From positions 62,001 through 126,000 of the forward strand of contig JAGWTR010000004.1 of NCBI GenBank assembly GCA_028868855.1: 64,000 bases of DNA, given 5' to 3'. This DNA is from Burkholderiales bacterium (GTDB taxonomy: Bacteria > Pseudomonadota > Gammaproteobacteria > Burkholderiales > Burkholderiaceae_C). The notes beneath the pieces were generated by a model. It had not been told where the DNA came from. It made no database searches and was given only the letters and a program-made list of their open reading frames with translations. Position 1 is the stretch's first letter. Every line of letters starts with the position of its first letter. Shown here piece by piece: positions 54,084 to 62,272 of the stretch. A program made the position numbers and the translations under genes.

Positions 54084-55637
54084 ATGCGGACCAATCTGCC
54101 CATCAGTCAGAAGGAATACGACTACCCGAGTGACGCGACGCTGATGTCGACCACCGACGTGCACAGCCACATCCAGTATGCAAACGCCGCCTTCATCCAT
54201 GTCAGCGGGTTTGATCGCGATGAAATCATGGGGCAGGCACACAATCTGCTGCGCCACCCCGACATGCCCACGGACGCCTTCGCCGACATGTGGAAGACCC
54301 TCAAGGCCGGCCTGTCCTGGACGGCCTTGGTCAAGAACCGGCGCAAGAATGGCGATCACTATTGGGTCCGAGCCAACGTCACGCCGGTGGTCCGCAACGG
54401 GCAAGTGACGGGGTACCTTTCGGTGCGCACCAAACCCACACGCGCCGAAATCCTGGGCGCCGAAAAGCTCTATGGCGACTTCCGCGAAAAGCGGGCCGGC
54501 AATAAGGCGTTTCACCAGGGCCTGATTGTTCGCACCGGCTTGTGGGGATGGACCTCTGCACTGCAAACCATGCCGGCTCGCTGGCGCATTCGCAGCGCCC
54601 TGCTCACCCTGCTGTCCATGACCGTGCTGGGCGCTTGTGCGCTCAACCTCTCAGGGGGTGCCTTGGCCGCTTATGCCGCCTTCGCCGCCGCCATCGCGGT
54701 GGCGACCTCCCTCTGGCTGGAGTCCCAACTGTCGCGCCCGCTCGAACTCGTGCTCAAGCAAGCGCTCAGCGTGTGCTCGGGGCAACCCGGCGAGAACGTC
54801 CATTTCAACCGTGTCGACGAGGTCGGCATGATCATGCGGGCCGTCAATCAGTCGGGGCTGAACCTGCGCTCGCTGGTGGATGACGTCGGCGAACAGATAT
54901 CGGGCATGCGGGTGGCCAGCAGCGAAATTTCCCAGGGCAGCAGCGACCTGAGTTCACGCACGGAACAGGCAGCGGCCAGTCTTGAACAGACCGCAGCGTC
55001 CATGGAACAGATGACCGCCACCGTCAAAAACAACGCCGACACCGCCCGTCAGGCGGCGCAACTGGCCAATGCCGCCAGCTCGTCCGCCACCCAGGGTGGG
55101 ACCGAGGTCGGCCAGGTCGTCGGCACGATGGAGGAGATCAGCGCCTCCAGCAAACGGATCAGCGACATCATCAGCGTGATCGATGGCATCGCCTTCCAGA
55201 CCAACATCCTGGCGCTCAATGCTGCCGTGGAAGCCGCGCGCGCCGGTGAACAGGGACGTGGGTTCGCCGTGGTGGCCAGCGAGGTGCGCAGCCTTGCTCA
55301 GCGCAGCGCCAACGCCGCCAAGGAAATCAAAATCCTGATCAACGACAGCGTTGAAAAAGTCGGGGCCGGCAGCAGGCTTGTTGACGCCGCCGGTCAAACC
55401 ATGACCTCCATCGTGACCCATGTCCAGCGCGTCTCCGACCTGATCTCCGAGATCAGCTCGGCCACCCACGAACAATCCAGCGGCATTGCTCAGGTGAATG
55501 TCGCAGTCGGACAGCTGGACCAGATGACGCAGCAAAACGCAGCGATGGTGGAACAGTCCGCAGCAGCCGCGGAGAACCTGAAAAATCAGACGTTCAGATT
55601 GGCCGAGGCCGTCGACGTGTTCAAACAAAGCCGCTGA
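54084..55637 (+). CDS. PAS-domain methyl-accepting chemotaxis protein (Aer-like)
   Basis: 517 residues. The N-terminal PAS domain (residues ~12-115) reads [19 protein letters not shown], then [14 protein letters not shown] and [24 protein letters not shown], as in Aer-type redox receptors. Two close hydrophobic segments ([17 protein letters not shown] and [19 protein letters not shown], ~170-210) anchor it without a periplasmic domain. The signalling tip [19 protein letters not shown] is intact. It has no cognate che genes next to it. Aer proteins sense redox state through FAD, consistent with the low-oxygen genes just downstream. Confidence 0.92.
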   Translation: MRTNLPISQKEYDYPSDATLMSTTDVHSHIQYANAAFIHVSGFDRDEIMGQAHNLLRHPDMPTDAFADMWKTLKAGLSWTALVKNRRKNGDHYWVRANVTPVVRNGQVTGYLSVRTKPTRAEILGAEKLYGDFREKRAGNKAFHQGLIVRTGLWGWTSALQTMPARWRIRSALLTLLSMTVLGACALNLSGGALAAYAAFAAAIAVATSLWLESQLSRPLELVLKQALSVCSGQPGENVHFNRVDEVGMIMRAVNQSGLNLRSLVDDVGEQISGMRVASSEISQGSSDLSSRTEQAAASLEQTAASMEQMTATVKNNADTARQAAQLANAASSSATQGGTEVGQVVGTMEEISASSKRISDIISVIDGIAFQTNILALNAAVEAARAGEQGRGFAVVASEVRSLAQRSANAAKEIKILINDSVEKVGAGSRLVDAAGQTMTSIVTHVQRVSDLISEISSATHEQSSGIAQVNVAVGQLDQMTQQNAAMVEQSAAAAENLKNQTFRLAEAVDVFKQSR

Positions 55638-55684
55638 GGACCTCGCCGAAACCTGGCGGCCCTGACACGGGGTTCGCCCGCGGC

Positions 55685-55698
55685 TTGACTTTGATCAA
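55685..55698. promoter_or_regulatory. FNR-type box upstream of the DUF2249 gene
   Basis: TTGAC, TTTG, ATCAA matches the FNR consensus TTGAT-N4-ATCAA at 9 of 10 positions. Its centre (55691.5) is about 61 bp upstream of the start site predicted from the downstream -10 hexamer, the class I activation position. See the promoter and dyad entries that follow. Confidence 0.7.
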
Positions 55699-55716
55699 CC
55701 AGGCCTGAATCGACGA

Positions 55717-55745
55717 TTGCAGATCACGCAGTGCGGCGTTATTAT
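55717..55745 (+). promoter_or_regulatory. Sigma-70-like promoter of the DUF2249 operon
   Basis: -35 TTGCAG (55717-55722), a 17-bp spacer and -10 TATTAT (55740-55745, 5 of 6 consensus). The predicted start site is near 55752, giving a leader of about 45 nt. It sits between an FNR-type box and an overlapping inverted repeat, which suggests both activation and repression. Confidence 0.65.
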
Positions 55746-55766
55746 AGATACATACACAATGTATCT
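55746..55766. promoter_or_regulatory. NsrR-like operator overlapping the DUF2249 transcription start
   Basis: Perfect 8-bp inverted repeats AGATACAT and ATGTATCT separated by 5 bp. The geometry equals that of known NsrR sites (AGATGCAT-N5-ATGCATCT) with one symmetric base change. It covers the predicted start site, a position typical for repression. NsrR is an NO-sensing repressor; no nsrR gene is in the window, so the assignment is by motif only. Confidence 0.6.
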
Positions 55767-55796
55767 TATTGCCACGCACCCTTGAAAGGCCTGTTC

Positions 55797-56075
55797 ATGA
55801 CCACCACGCCCAACGCCACTGTCGATGTCCGCACCATTGTCCCGCGTGAACGTCACCCCTTGATCTTCTCGACGTTCAAGCAGCTTTCGGCAGGCCATTG
55901 GCTGGAACTGATCAATGACCACGACCCCAAGCCGCTGTACTATCAATTCCAGGCCGAGATGCCCGGCCAGTTTGACTGGGCCTACCTGCAAGAAGGCCCG
56001 GACGTCTGGCGCGTGAGCATCGCCAAACGCGCCGCCGCCACCCATTCCCCGTGCTGCGGTTCCTGCGGCGGCTGA
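55797..56075 (+). CDS. DUF2249 domain protein with Cys-rich tail
   Basis: 92 residues from ATG 55797. The DUF2249 pattern is VDVRTIVPRERHPLIFSTFKQLSAGHWLELINDHDPKPLYYQFQ near 9-52, followed by GQFDWAYLQEGPDVWRVSI. The tail ends in CCGSCGG, which could bind metal. DUF2249 proteins often occur with hemerythrin-like or nitrogen-oxide genes and may act in Fe-S repair or NO response, but the activity is unknown. It leads an operon with a DUF59 protein and a membrane protein. Confidence 0.85.
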   Translation: MTTTPNATVDVRTIVPRERHPLIFSTFKQLSAGHWLELINDHDPKPLYYQFQAEMPGQFDWAYLQEGPDVWRVSIAKRAAATHSPCCGSCGG

Positions 56076-56103
56076 AGACACTGAACCTCAAGCACGCCCG
56101 TTG

Positions 56104-56448
56104 ATGGACACCAAGGACACCACCCCACCGTTCCCTTACGAGGGCGACGAGTCACTGCACCAGCCCATCATTGAGGCCTTGCAGCGGGTGGTGGATCCGG
56201 AGGTGGCCATGTCCATCGTCGACGTCGGCCTGATCTACGGGGTCACGGTCGCCGACGGAAAAGTGCAGGTGCGCATGACGATGACCTCGGCTGCCTGCCC
56301 GGTGACCGATGTGATCATCGAAGACGCAGAAACCCAGCTGGACCGGGTCCTCCCCCCCGACTACAAGATTGCCGTCGAACTGTCCTGGGAACCCCCCTGG
56401 ACACCCGAGCGCATGAGCGAGCGCGCCAAGCTCTTCATGCGCTGGTAA
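56104..56448 (+). CDS. DUF59 / SufT-PaaD-like metal-sulfur cluster assembly factor
   Basis: 114 residues from ATG 56104, 28 bp after the DUF2249 gene. The MIP18/DUF59 fold is clear: IIEALQRVVDPEVAMSIVDVGLIYGV, then KVQVRMTMTSAACPVTDVII with the conserved Cys in a ACP context, and ELSWEPPWTPERMSERAK. Such proteins help assemble or deliver Fe-S clusters. Coexpression with a DUF2249 gene under FNR/NsrR-type control suggests cluster repair during NO or low-oxygen growth (inference). Confidence 0.9.
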   Translation: MDTKDTTPPFPYEGDESLHQPIIEALQRVVDPEVAMSIVDVGLIYGVTVADGKVQVRMTMTSAACPVTDVIIEDAETQLDRVLPPDYKIAVELSWEPPWTPERMSERAKLFMRW

Positions 56449-56452
56449 GTCC

Positions 56453-57577
56453 ATGGACGCAGGCAAGACTCCCAGCCGTGTGTTGAAAACAGTGTTCCTG
56501 TTGCTGGTGTCCATCTCGCTGCTGTGTGGCATGACCGGTGGCCTGCTACGCGCCGGCGTCAATGTGCCGCTGGCGGGCAGCGCCCTGCTGGGTCAAGCTG
56601 CGCTCATGCACGCCACCTTGATGATCTGCGGCTTTCTTGGCACGGTCATCTCGATCGAGCGCGCCGTGGCCATCAAGCAGAAATTCGCATTCCTGGCCCC
56701 ATTGTCCAGTGGCCTCGCAGGTGCTCTGATCCTGCACGGGCAAGCCCACATCGGGGCCTGGATGCTTGTTCTGTCGGCCAGCGTATTCGTGGGCGTCAAC
56801 ATCGTCGTTGTGAAGCGGCAGCCCGTGGCGCACACGGCCTTACTGCTAATCAGCGCGCTGGCCTGGTTGACGGGCAACATCGGCCTTGTGCTGAATCAAT
56901 CGAGCACCCAGGTCTTCGCATGGTGGTTTGCCTTTCTGGTGCTCACCATCGCCGCCGAACGACTGGAGATGACGCGCTTGATGCGGCATCGCCCTGGGGC
57001 TCAGGGCATGCTGTTCACCTTGGTGGCCGTCCTGCTCGCGGGCGCTGCCTTGTCCGGTGCGTGGCCCATCATGGGTGCTGCGCTGTTTGGCACGGCCCTG
57101 TGCCTGCTGGCTGTCTGGTTGGGCATCTTCGACATTGCCCGGCGCACCATCTCTGCCCATGGCTTGAGCCGCTACATGGCCGTGTGCCTATTGAGCGGCT
57201 ATGCATGGCTTGGCGTGGCCGGCATCGCGTGGACCGCCACGTCCATGGGGCTTCCCGCCGCGCGCGATACTGCCCTGCACGCGCTGGGTCTGGGTTTCAT
57301 CATCAGCATGGTGATGGGGCACGCACCGGTCATCCTGCCTGCGGTTGCCGGCATCAAGCTTCAGTTCGGCCCCCACTTTTATCTGCCCTTGGGCTTGCTG
57401 CACTCGTCCGTGGTGCTGCGACTGGTCTTTGGTTTTTTCGCGCCGCAGTGGCGCGCCCTGGCCGTCACATTCAATGCCGTGGCCATCGTGACGTTCGCTG
57501 CCACGGTCATCACCTCGGCGGTGATGTGGCATCGATCCACGGCCATGGCACCCTCACGGAGTCGTCGTCGTGGCTAA
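56453..57577 (+). CDS. Polytopic membrane protein, NnrS-like
   Basis: 374 residues with ten or more membrane helices and almost no soluble part. Features shared with NnrS-type proteins include the Met/His-rich helix LHALGLGFIISMVMGHAPVILPAV and the helix with ALMHATLMICGFLGTVISIERAVA. His residues within helices could bind heme or copper. It starts 4 bp after the DUF59 gene. The 3' end overlaps the convergent DGC-domain gene by 24 bp. No exact function can be given; a link to NO or respiratory metabolism is from context. Confidence 0.7.
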   Translation: MDAGKTPSRVLKTVFLLLVSISLLCGMTGGLLRAGVNVPLAGSALLGQAALMHATLMICGFLGTVISIERAVAIKQKFAFLAPLSSGLAGALILHGQAHIGAWMLVLSASVFVGVNIVVVKRQPVAHTALLLISALAWLTGNIGLVLNQSSTQVFAWWFAFLVLTIAAERLEMTRLMRHRPGAQGMLFTLVAVLLAGAALSGAWPIMGAALFGTALCLLAVWLGIFDIARRTISAHGLSRYMAVCLLSGYAWLGVAGIAWTATSMGLPAARDTALHALGLGFIISMVMGHAPVILPAVAGIKLQFGPHFYLPLGLLHSSVVLRLVFGFFAPQWRALAVTFNAVAIVTFAATVITSAVMWHRSTAMAPSRSRRRG

Positions 57578-58000
57578 GGCGGCTTCGGCCCCTTGGGCAT
57601 TATTGGCCGGGCTTTGGGCGTTCATCAGCTGCACGCGTTTCGTGATCTCGCCGAGGAGGTCAGACGCTTGTTCTTCGCTGAAATCGCCGTGGTAAACCTT
57701 GCGCACACCCAGGGCGCCCAGTTGAACGTGTTCAGTGGGCGTCACGCCATGCAAGGCCAGCGTGCTGCGCACACAGGCCAGCGCACACCCATCAATGGCC
57801 AGGATCGGACGCTTTTGCTCAGAGGCCTCGATCACCTTGCGGACCAGGCTCGGCACCTGCCCGCCTATACCCGCGATGCAGGACATCTCGGCATGCCCCA
57901 GACGGTCCAGTCGCACCGCCAGGTGGTTCGCCAACTGCGCGGCACTGGAACAGCCAGAGCAGGAATAGACAAGGGTCAAGTGATTGAGGGCCGTTGACAT
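57554..58000 (-). CDS. DGC-domain putative zinc-binding protein
   Basis: 148 residues from ATG 58000 (MSTALNHLTL); upstream in-frame codons fall in the promoter region. Cys residues: C14 and C17 (YSCSGCSSA), C41 (SCIAGIGG), C72 and C76 (IDGCALACV), the last giving the DGC motif. The family is named putative zinc-binding and has no proven activity. An FNR-consensus box lies 60-73 bp upstream of the ATG, with a suitable -10. Low-oxygen induction is therefore likely. Confidence 0.8.
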   Translation of the reverse strand: MSTALNHLTLVYSCSGCSSAAQLANHLAVRLDRLGHAEMSCIAGIGGQVPSLVRKVIEASEQKRPILAIDGCALACVRSTLALHGVTPTEHVQLGALGVRKVYHGDFSEEQASDLLGEITKRVQLMNAQSPANNAQGAEAALATTTTP

Positions 58001-58031
58001 GACAACAACGCTGCGCTTCGTACAGAAGCAC

Positions 58032-58037
58032 AGCATA
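58032..58037 (-). promoter_or_regulatory. -10 element of the DGC-domain gene
   Basis: TATGCT on the minus strand. If the start site is 58025, the FNR-consensus box at 58060-58073 is centred exactly at -41.5, the class II position where FNR replaces the -35 contact. No -35 hexamer is needed for such promoters. Confidence 0.55.
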
Positions 58038-58059
58038 GCCTGTGGCCCATTGACTGATC

Positions 58060-58073
58060 TTGATTTCCATCAA
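58060..58073. promoter_or_regulatory. Consensus FNR box between divergent genes
   Basis: TTGATTTCCATCAA is a perfect match to TTGAT-N4-ATCAA. It lies between the DGC-domain gene (minus) and the 137-residue protein gene (plus). Spacing to the minus-strand -10 fits class II activation; on the plus strand a TACACT at 58106-58111 would put the box near -51.5, which fits less well. Confidence 0.8.
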
Positions 58074-58141
58074 ACCCAAGTGTGTCCCAGCGCCATGGCC
58101 TGCCCTACACTGAACCAAAACCCCGTCAACCTGAACCCGTC

Positions 58142-58555
58142 ATGAACATCACCACTTTTGATGACCTCTTGCAAGCCGCCAGGCAGCAAGCTAACGCGCA
58201 ACGCCTCCTGCTGGTATTTGCCGTGGCCGGCATCCCCAACGACAGCACGCCCGAACAACGGGCCCGTTTCGCGGCCGGTGAAGGTGGCGAACTCACGCCG
58301 CTGATGTGCGTCGACAAAACACCCGATGAGTTGCAAAGCTTCGCCGCCTTGGCCGAGGAATCCCGTCAGTTCGGCCAGGCATGGACGCTCGTGTTTGCGG
58401 CAGCCATGTCGGGGCAGGGCGACCAAGCCCCAAGCACCGAACAAGCACAACCCCTGCTGGAAGGCATGGTCCAAGCCATCAAGGATGGCCGCCTGAGTTC
58501 ATTCATTCCCTTCGATCGCGAAGGCCAGGCCGTCTCTCTGCAAGCTGGTCGATAA
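58142..58555 (+). CDS. Small conserved protein of unknown function
   Basis: 137 residues from ATG 58142 (MNITTFDDLLQAA). I recognise it as a conserved Burkholderiales protein with the core LLLVFAVAGIPNDSTPEQRARFAAGEGGELTPLMCVDKTPDEL near 22-64 and FIPFDREGQ near the end. I recall homologues carrying a ribonucleotide-reductase label, but nothing in the sequence supports that. It has no signal peptide or membrane segment. A consensus FNR box lies ~70 bp upstream, so it may belong to the low-oxygen response. Function unknown. Confidence 0.8.
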   Translation: MNITTFDDLLQAARQQANAQRLLLVFAVAGIPNDSTPEQRARFAAGEGGELTPLMCVDKTPDELQSFAALAEESRQFGQAWTLVFAAAMSGQGDQAPSTEQAQPLLEGMVQAIKDGRLSSFIPFDREGQAVSLQAGR

Positions 58556-58577
58556 ACCCGGCTCAACCAGCCGCCGC

Positions 58578-59840
58578 TCAGCCACGCCGCCCATCCAGGC
58601 GCGGCCGACCAAACCAGCGTCCGTAGCGCACCGCCCAGCCGCTCACGGCAGCCGCCCACACCAACGCTGCCGCAGCCAGGCACAAGCCTGCATGGGCCAG
58701 CCACAAGGCGCCCAGCAAACGCATCACCACTGCGGCTTGCAACACCCAGAACAGGGTCCAGGCGATGTTGTCGGCGGCCAGCACCCGTCCACCGTGCCCG
58801 CAACTCACGCGGGTCGCCATGGCCAGCAACACGCTGCCCATGAAGCCCATGGTCAAGGCATGCAAGGGCGCCAGGCCGAGCGTGTAGCTTCCGGTCAGGA
58901 CGCCCAGCGTGGACACCGCGTCCAACAGCAACGCCACCCCCAGCCAGACAAAGCCGAGATGCAGCATGGCCAGTAAGCGGATGCGCAGGCTCTGCACCAA
59001 GCCCCAACGCACCGCCAGTGCCATCACCCCCACCCCCGCCATACCGGAGGCCAGCACATGGACCCATGACAGCGTCGGGCTCCAGACCACCCCCATGGGT
59101 TCAGCCACGGCCCAGCAGCCCTGCAAACCCAGCACGAACAACAGCGTCCACAGCAACCAGTTGGGTCGCCAGGCATCCAGAAACGGCACCGCAGCGGCCG
59201 TGAAGAAGGGAATCATGCGGTGCGCCACCACGGCATACACCGGCGCCACAAACCACCATAGCCCCAAGTAAACGGCCAACCGCACCCACCGGCCTTCGCC
59301 CATCGCCAGCCCAACGGCGGCGAGCGTCAGTGCCACGACCCCGATACCGCAAGCGACGGCGATCAAAGTGGCATGCAAACGGTCGTCGGCCTGGCTGGTG
59401 CGCACCAAGCGGGTAAATCGAGCGCTGATCACTGCCCAGGCGAGCGCCACCAGACCAACGCCACAGGCCGCCAAGCCGGCGTTCCAATGTGTTCCCAGCA
59501 ACAGCAAGGCCCAACCGACCAGCATCGCCAGCACCGGTTTGAACACGGTCTGGGCTGAACCCTCTGGCTGGCGCAACCATCGCGGGCCGGCCGTGAACAA
59601 AAAGCCGGTGAAGAACAGCGGCATGAAGCCAAAACCCATGATCAGCGAATGACTGAGCGTTGGGGGCGAGGCATAAGGCACGGTCCAGGGCACCACGCGA
59701 GCCATCAGCACAAAGGCCCACCACAGGGCTGCCAGGGCCATCACCGCGGCACCCGCCATGAAGCACAGGCGATGCGGTGCCTGCAGCAGCGCCCCCCAGC
59801 GCCAAGTCTGGTGTGGCACCACTCTTTGGGGACGGTTCAC
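58578..59840 (-). CDS. nnrS: NnrS family heme-copper membrane protein
   Basis: 420 residues from a GTG at 59840 that overlaps the ubiT stop (GTGA); the open frame further upstream is antisense-like and not used. About 12 helices. Typical NnrS marks: LLQAPHRLCFMAG, SHSLIMGFGFMPLFFTGFLFTAGPRWL (His and Met), VAHRMIPFFTAAAVP and PLHALTMGFMGSVLLAMATRVSCGHGGR. NnrS proteins protect against nitrosative stress and bind heme and copper. It is the last gene of ubiU-ubiV-ubiT-nnrS. Confidence 0.92.
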   Translation of the reverse strand: MNRPQRVVPHQTWRWGALLQAPHRLCFMAGAAVMALAALWWAFVLMARVVPWTVPYASPPTLSHSLIMGFGFMPLFFTGFLFTAGPRWLRQPEGSAQTVFKPVLAMLVGWALLLLGTHWNAGLAACGVGLVALAWAVISARFTRLVRTSQADDRLHATLIAVACGIGVVALTLAAVGLAMGEGRWVRLAVYLGLWWFVAPVYAVVAHRMIPFFTAAAVPFLDAWRPNWLLWTLLFVLGLQGCWAVAEPMGVVWSPTLSWVHVLASGMAGVGVMALAVRWGLVQSLRIRLLAMLHLGFVWLGVALLLDAVSTLGVLTGSYTLGLAPLHALTMGFMGSVLLAMATRVSCGHGGRVLAADNIAWTLFWVLQAAVVMRLLGALWLAHAGLCLAAAALVWAAAVSGWAVRYGRWFGRPRLDGRRG

Positions 59841-60295
59841 CGCGCCGCCCTGCGCCGCCAAAGCTCCACCGGCCCCACCGCGTCGAGTGTGTTCTTGAGG
59901 AAAAGGCCGAACTCGGTGTCCCCCTCCATCATCAGAGAACGCTCGAAGAACAAGGTATCCGGGTCTTCCACGGCCTTGAACAGCCGCCAGTAAATCACCG
60001 CCTGGGCACGCAAACGCACCGCCGTCGGTTGACTGGACTGTGCGGCGCGCAGACCACCCTGGTCGGCCACCAGGCGACACGTCAAGCCGACATCATCGAC
60101 CACAATTTCAACCACGCGCCCTATCAACCCTTGTCGAGCCGCGTCGTCCAGCATGGGCCACCAGACGCGATTGAGGGCCTTGGCCAGCACCATGGACGGC
60201 GGCATCACCGGCAAGCGTTCCACCACCTTGCGCAAGGCTTGCGGAAAGGGCGGCAGGGTGAACGAAGCCGGACGACGAGGAATGGTTGGACTCAT
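59837..60295 (-). CDS. ubiT: SCP2-domain protein UbiT (O2-independent ubiquinone synthesis)
   Basis: 152 residues from ATG 60295 overlapping the ubiV stop (ATGA). The SCP2 lipid-binding fold reads LVADQGGLRAAQ, AQAVIYWRLFKAVEDPDTLFFERSLMMEGDTEFGLFLKNTLDA. UbiT binds ubiquinone precursors in the anaerobic pathway together with UbiU and UbiV (known in E. coli and Pseudomonas). Identity is supported by the neighbours. Confidence 0.92.
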   Translation of the reverse strand: MSPTIPRRPASFTLPPFPQALRKVVERLPVMPPSMVLAKALNRVWWPMLDDAARQGLIGRVVEIVVDDVGLTCRLVADQGGLRAAQSSQPTAVRLRAQAVIYWRLFKAVEDPDTLFFERSLMMEGDTEFGLFLKNTLDAVGPVELWRRRAAR

Positions 60296-61206
60296 GGTGA
60301 TACCCACAACATGCCAGGACGCTGTGCCTGGACATAGCCATTGGACAAAGGCCCTGGCAAGGCCAGCGACTCCAGCGTTGACACGGCCTCGGAGGCGCTG
60401 CAGCCTTGGTTCATGACGCCATCGAACAGATCAAGCACGCGATCAAAATCTTGTGAACAGGGAGACAAACGCAGGCGCGTCACACCCGCATCCATCAACG
60501 CCTGTCGGTGCCCCAGCAAACACTGCACGGCGGCCGATTGGGTCTGGATGCCATTGAGGGTCAGAAACGCTTGCCCATCCCGCGTTTTCAACATCAAACC
60601 ATCGGGATCATCGAGGCAGCGAAACTCACAACTGTCTTTTTGCAAATGGTGGTGCCGAGCTGTGAAGCAGCGTGCCGACAAGGCCAGCGGCATGCGGCCA
60701 AAGGCGAACACTTCGCAAGCCACGGTTTGTGCATGCGGCCGATGGACTCGGGCAATGTCGTCAAGGCTCAACTCAACCGCCGGCACCCAGCGCACCGCGC
60801 CCAGTGCCACATACTCAGCCAGGGCCGGATCGCTGTACACATTGACATGCGCGCCGATGACCCACGGCGCCCCCCCCGCCAATTTCCGCACGGCGGCCAT
60901 GTCATTGGCCTCCATCATGAATTCGCCGCCTTCAACGCCACGGCGCAGAGTGCGCAACTCGGCCTCAGACTCGATCAGGGCCTGAGTACCCATCACGACC
61001 TCTTTACCCGCCTGCGCCAACTCGCGCCCCAAGGACAGCCAGTCTTCGGTCTTCATTTCATGGCGCCTGGAACACACCACCTCACCCAGGCAGACCGTGC
61101 TGGCCGGTGAGTCAGCCACCATGGCGTAAAAGTCGGTCAAGGTCTTGCGCGTCCAGTAATACTGAACCGGCCCCACACTGAGCGAAAACATCCGGGACTC
61201 CTTCAT
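60292..61206 (-). CDS. ubiV: O2-independent ubiquinone hydroxylase subunit UbiV (U32 family)
   Basis: 304 residues from ATG 61206, overlapping the ubiU stop. U32-peptidase-like protein with the Fe-S Cys set at C45 (GEVVCSRR), C180 (SARCFTAR), C193 and C197 (DSCEFRC). UbiV and UbiU form a 4Fe-4S heterodimer that hydroxylates ubiquinone precursors using prephenate (established for E. coli). An extra Cys at position 39 (TVCLGE) is seen. A shorter start at residue 6 is possible. Confidence 0.94.
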   Translation of the reverse strand: MKESRMFSLSVGPVQYYWTRKTLTDFYAMVADSPASTVCLGEVVCSRRHEMKTEDWLSLGRELAQAGKEVVMGTQALIESEAELRTLRRGVEGGEFMMEANDMAAVRKLAGGAPWVIGAHVNVYSDPALAEYVALGAVRWVPAVELSLDDIARVHRPHAQTVACEVFAFGRMPLALSARCFTARHHHLQKDSCEFRCLDDPDGLMLKTRDGQAFLTLNGIQTQSAAVQCLLGHRQALMDAGVTRLRLSPCSQDFDRVLDLFDGVMNQGCSASEAVSTLESLALPGPLSNGYVQAQRPGMLWVSP

Positions 61207-62216
61207 TGCCAGGGACGATTCAGCGCGCCCAAGGTGTGTTGCTGACCTTCGGACAGGCGGCCCAGCGCCGAGGTCCAGCCCGGCTGCACCGCAAAACGGG
61301 CCGGCTGGTTGGCGCAGGCATCAACGGCCTGACGCCACACGCGCGTCACTTGCTGCACATAGGCCGTGCCGCGTTGCCGACCTTCGATCTTGATGGCCGC
61401 CACGCCCGCCTGCATCAGGGTGGGCAACAATTCCAAGGTGTTCAAGCTGGTGGGCTCTTCAATGGCGTAGTCCACCGCCCCTTCCACCTCAAACCGCCCC
61501 TTGCACAAGGTTGGATAAGCACGATGCTCATTGGCCTCGTAACGGTCAATCAGGACCCCCCCCAGACGGGCATCCACCGCCCCGCCATGCTCCTCCCAGC
61601 GAACGGCTGAGGCCGGCGAGCAAACGCCGGTGTTGTTGGGCGAGTGCCCCGTGACATAGGACGACAAGGCGCAACGCCCTTCCACCATGACACACAGACT
61701 GCCAAAGCCAAAGACTTCGATCTCGACCGTGGTATTTCGGATCAAGTGAGCGATCTGGGACATCGTCAACACGCGCGGCAGCACGGCCCGCTGGATGCCA
61801 TAGCGCTCACGATAAAACTCGATGGCCTCGTAGTTTGTCGCCGAGGCTTGCACCGACAGATGCAGGCGCAGATCGGGATGGACGCGCCGGCTGTAAGCCA
61901 TGACCGCCGGGTCCGCCAGGATCAAGGCGTCGACCCCGATGTCAGCGGCCACATCCACGGCCTTGAACCAGCGCTCAGGGTGGTCGGCCTGGGCATAGGT
62001 GTTCAAGGCCATCAGGACCTTGCGACCACGGTCATGCGCATGGCGAACACCTTGACGCGCCTGTGCCGCGTCAAAGTTCAAACCCGCGAAGTTGCGCGCA
62101 TTGGTCGCATCCTTGAGTCCCATGTACACCGCATCGGCGCCGGCATCAATGGCCACCTCCAAAGCCCTCAAGGAGCCTGCGGGGCAGACCAGTTCCGGTT
62201 TCTTCAAGGCAGTCAT
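61203..62216 (-). CDS. ubiU: O2-independent ubiquinone hydroxylase subunit UbiU (U32 family)
   Basis: 337 residues from ATG 62216. U32 signature ELVCPAGSLRALEVAIDAGADAVYMGL at the N-terminus; four cluster ligands C175, C182 (LCVMVEGRC), C199 (GVCSPAS) and C238 (TLCKGRF). It pairs with UbiV for ring hydroxylation without oxygen. An FNR-like box is centred about 41 bp upstream of a predicted start. First gene of the four-gene operon ubiU-ubiV-ubiT-nnrS. Confidence 0.95.
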   Translation of the reverse strand: MTALKKPELVCPAGSLRALEVAIDAGADAVYMGLKDATNARNFAGLNFDAAQARQGVRHAHDRGRKVLMALNTYAQADHPERWFKAVDVAADIGVDALILADPAVMAYSRRVHPDLRLHLSVQASATNYEAIEFYRERYGIQRAVLPRVLTMSQIAHLIRNTTVEIEVFGFGSLCVMVEGRCALSSYVTGHSPNNTGVCSPASAVRWEEHGGAVDARLGGVLIDRYEANEHRAYPTLCKGRFEVEGAVDYAIEEPTSLNTLELLPTLMQAGVAAIKIEGRQRGTAYVQQVTRVWRQAVDACANQPARFAVQPGWTSALGRLSEGQQHTLGALNRPWQ

Positions 62217-62272
62217 GTCATCACCCGATTCACATCTGGCGGCCACTCTAAGAAATATCTAGCGGCATGGAT

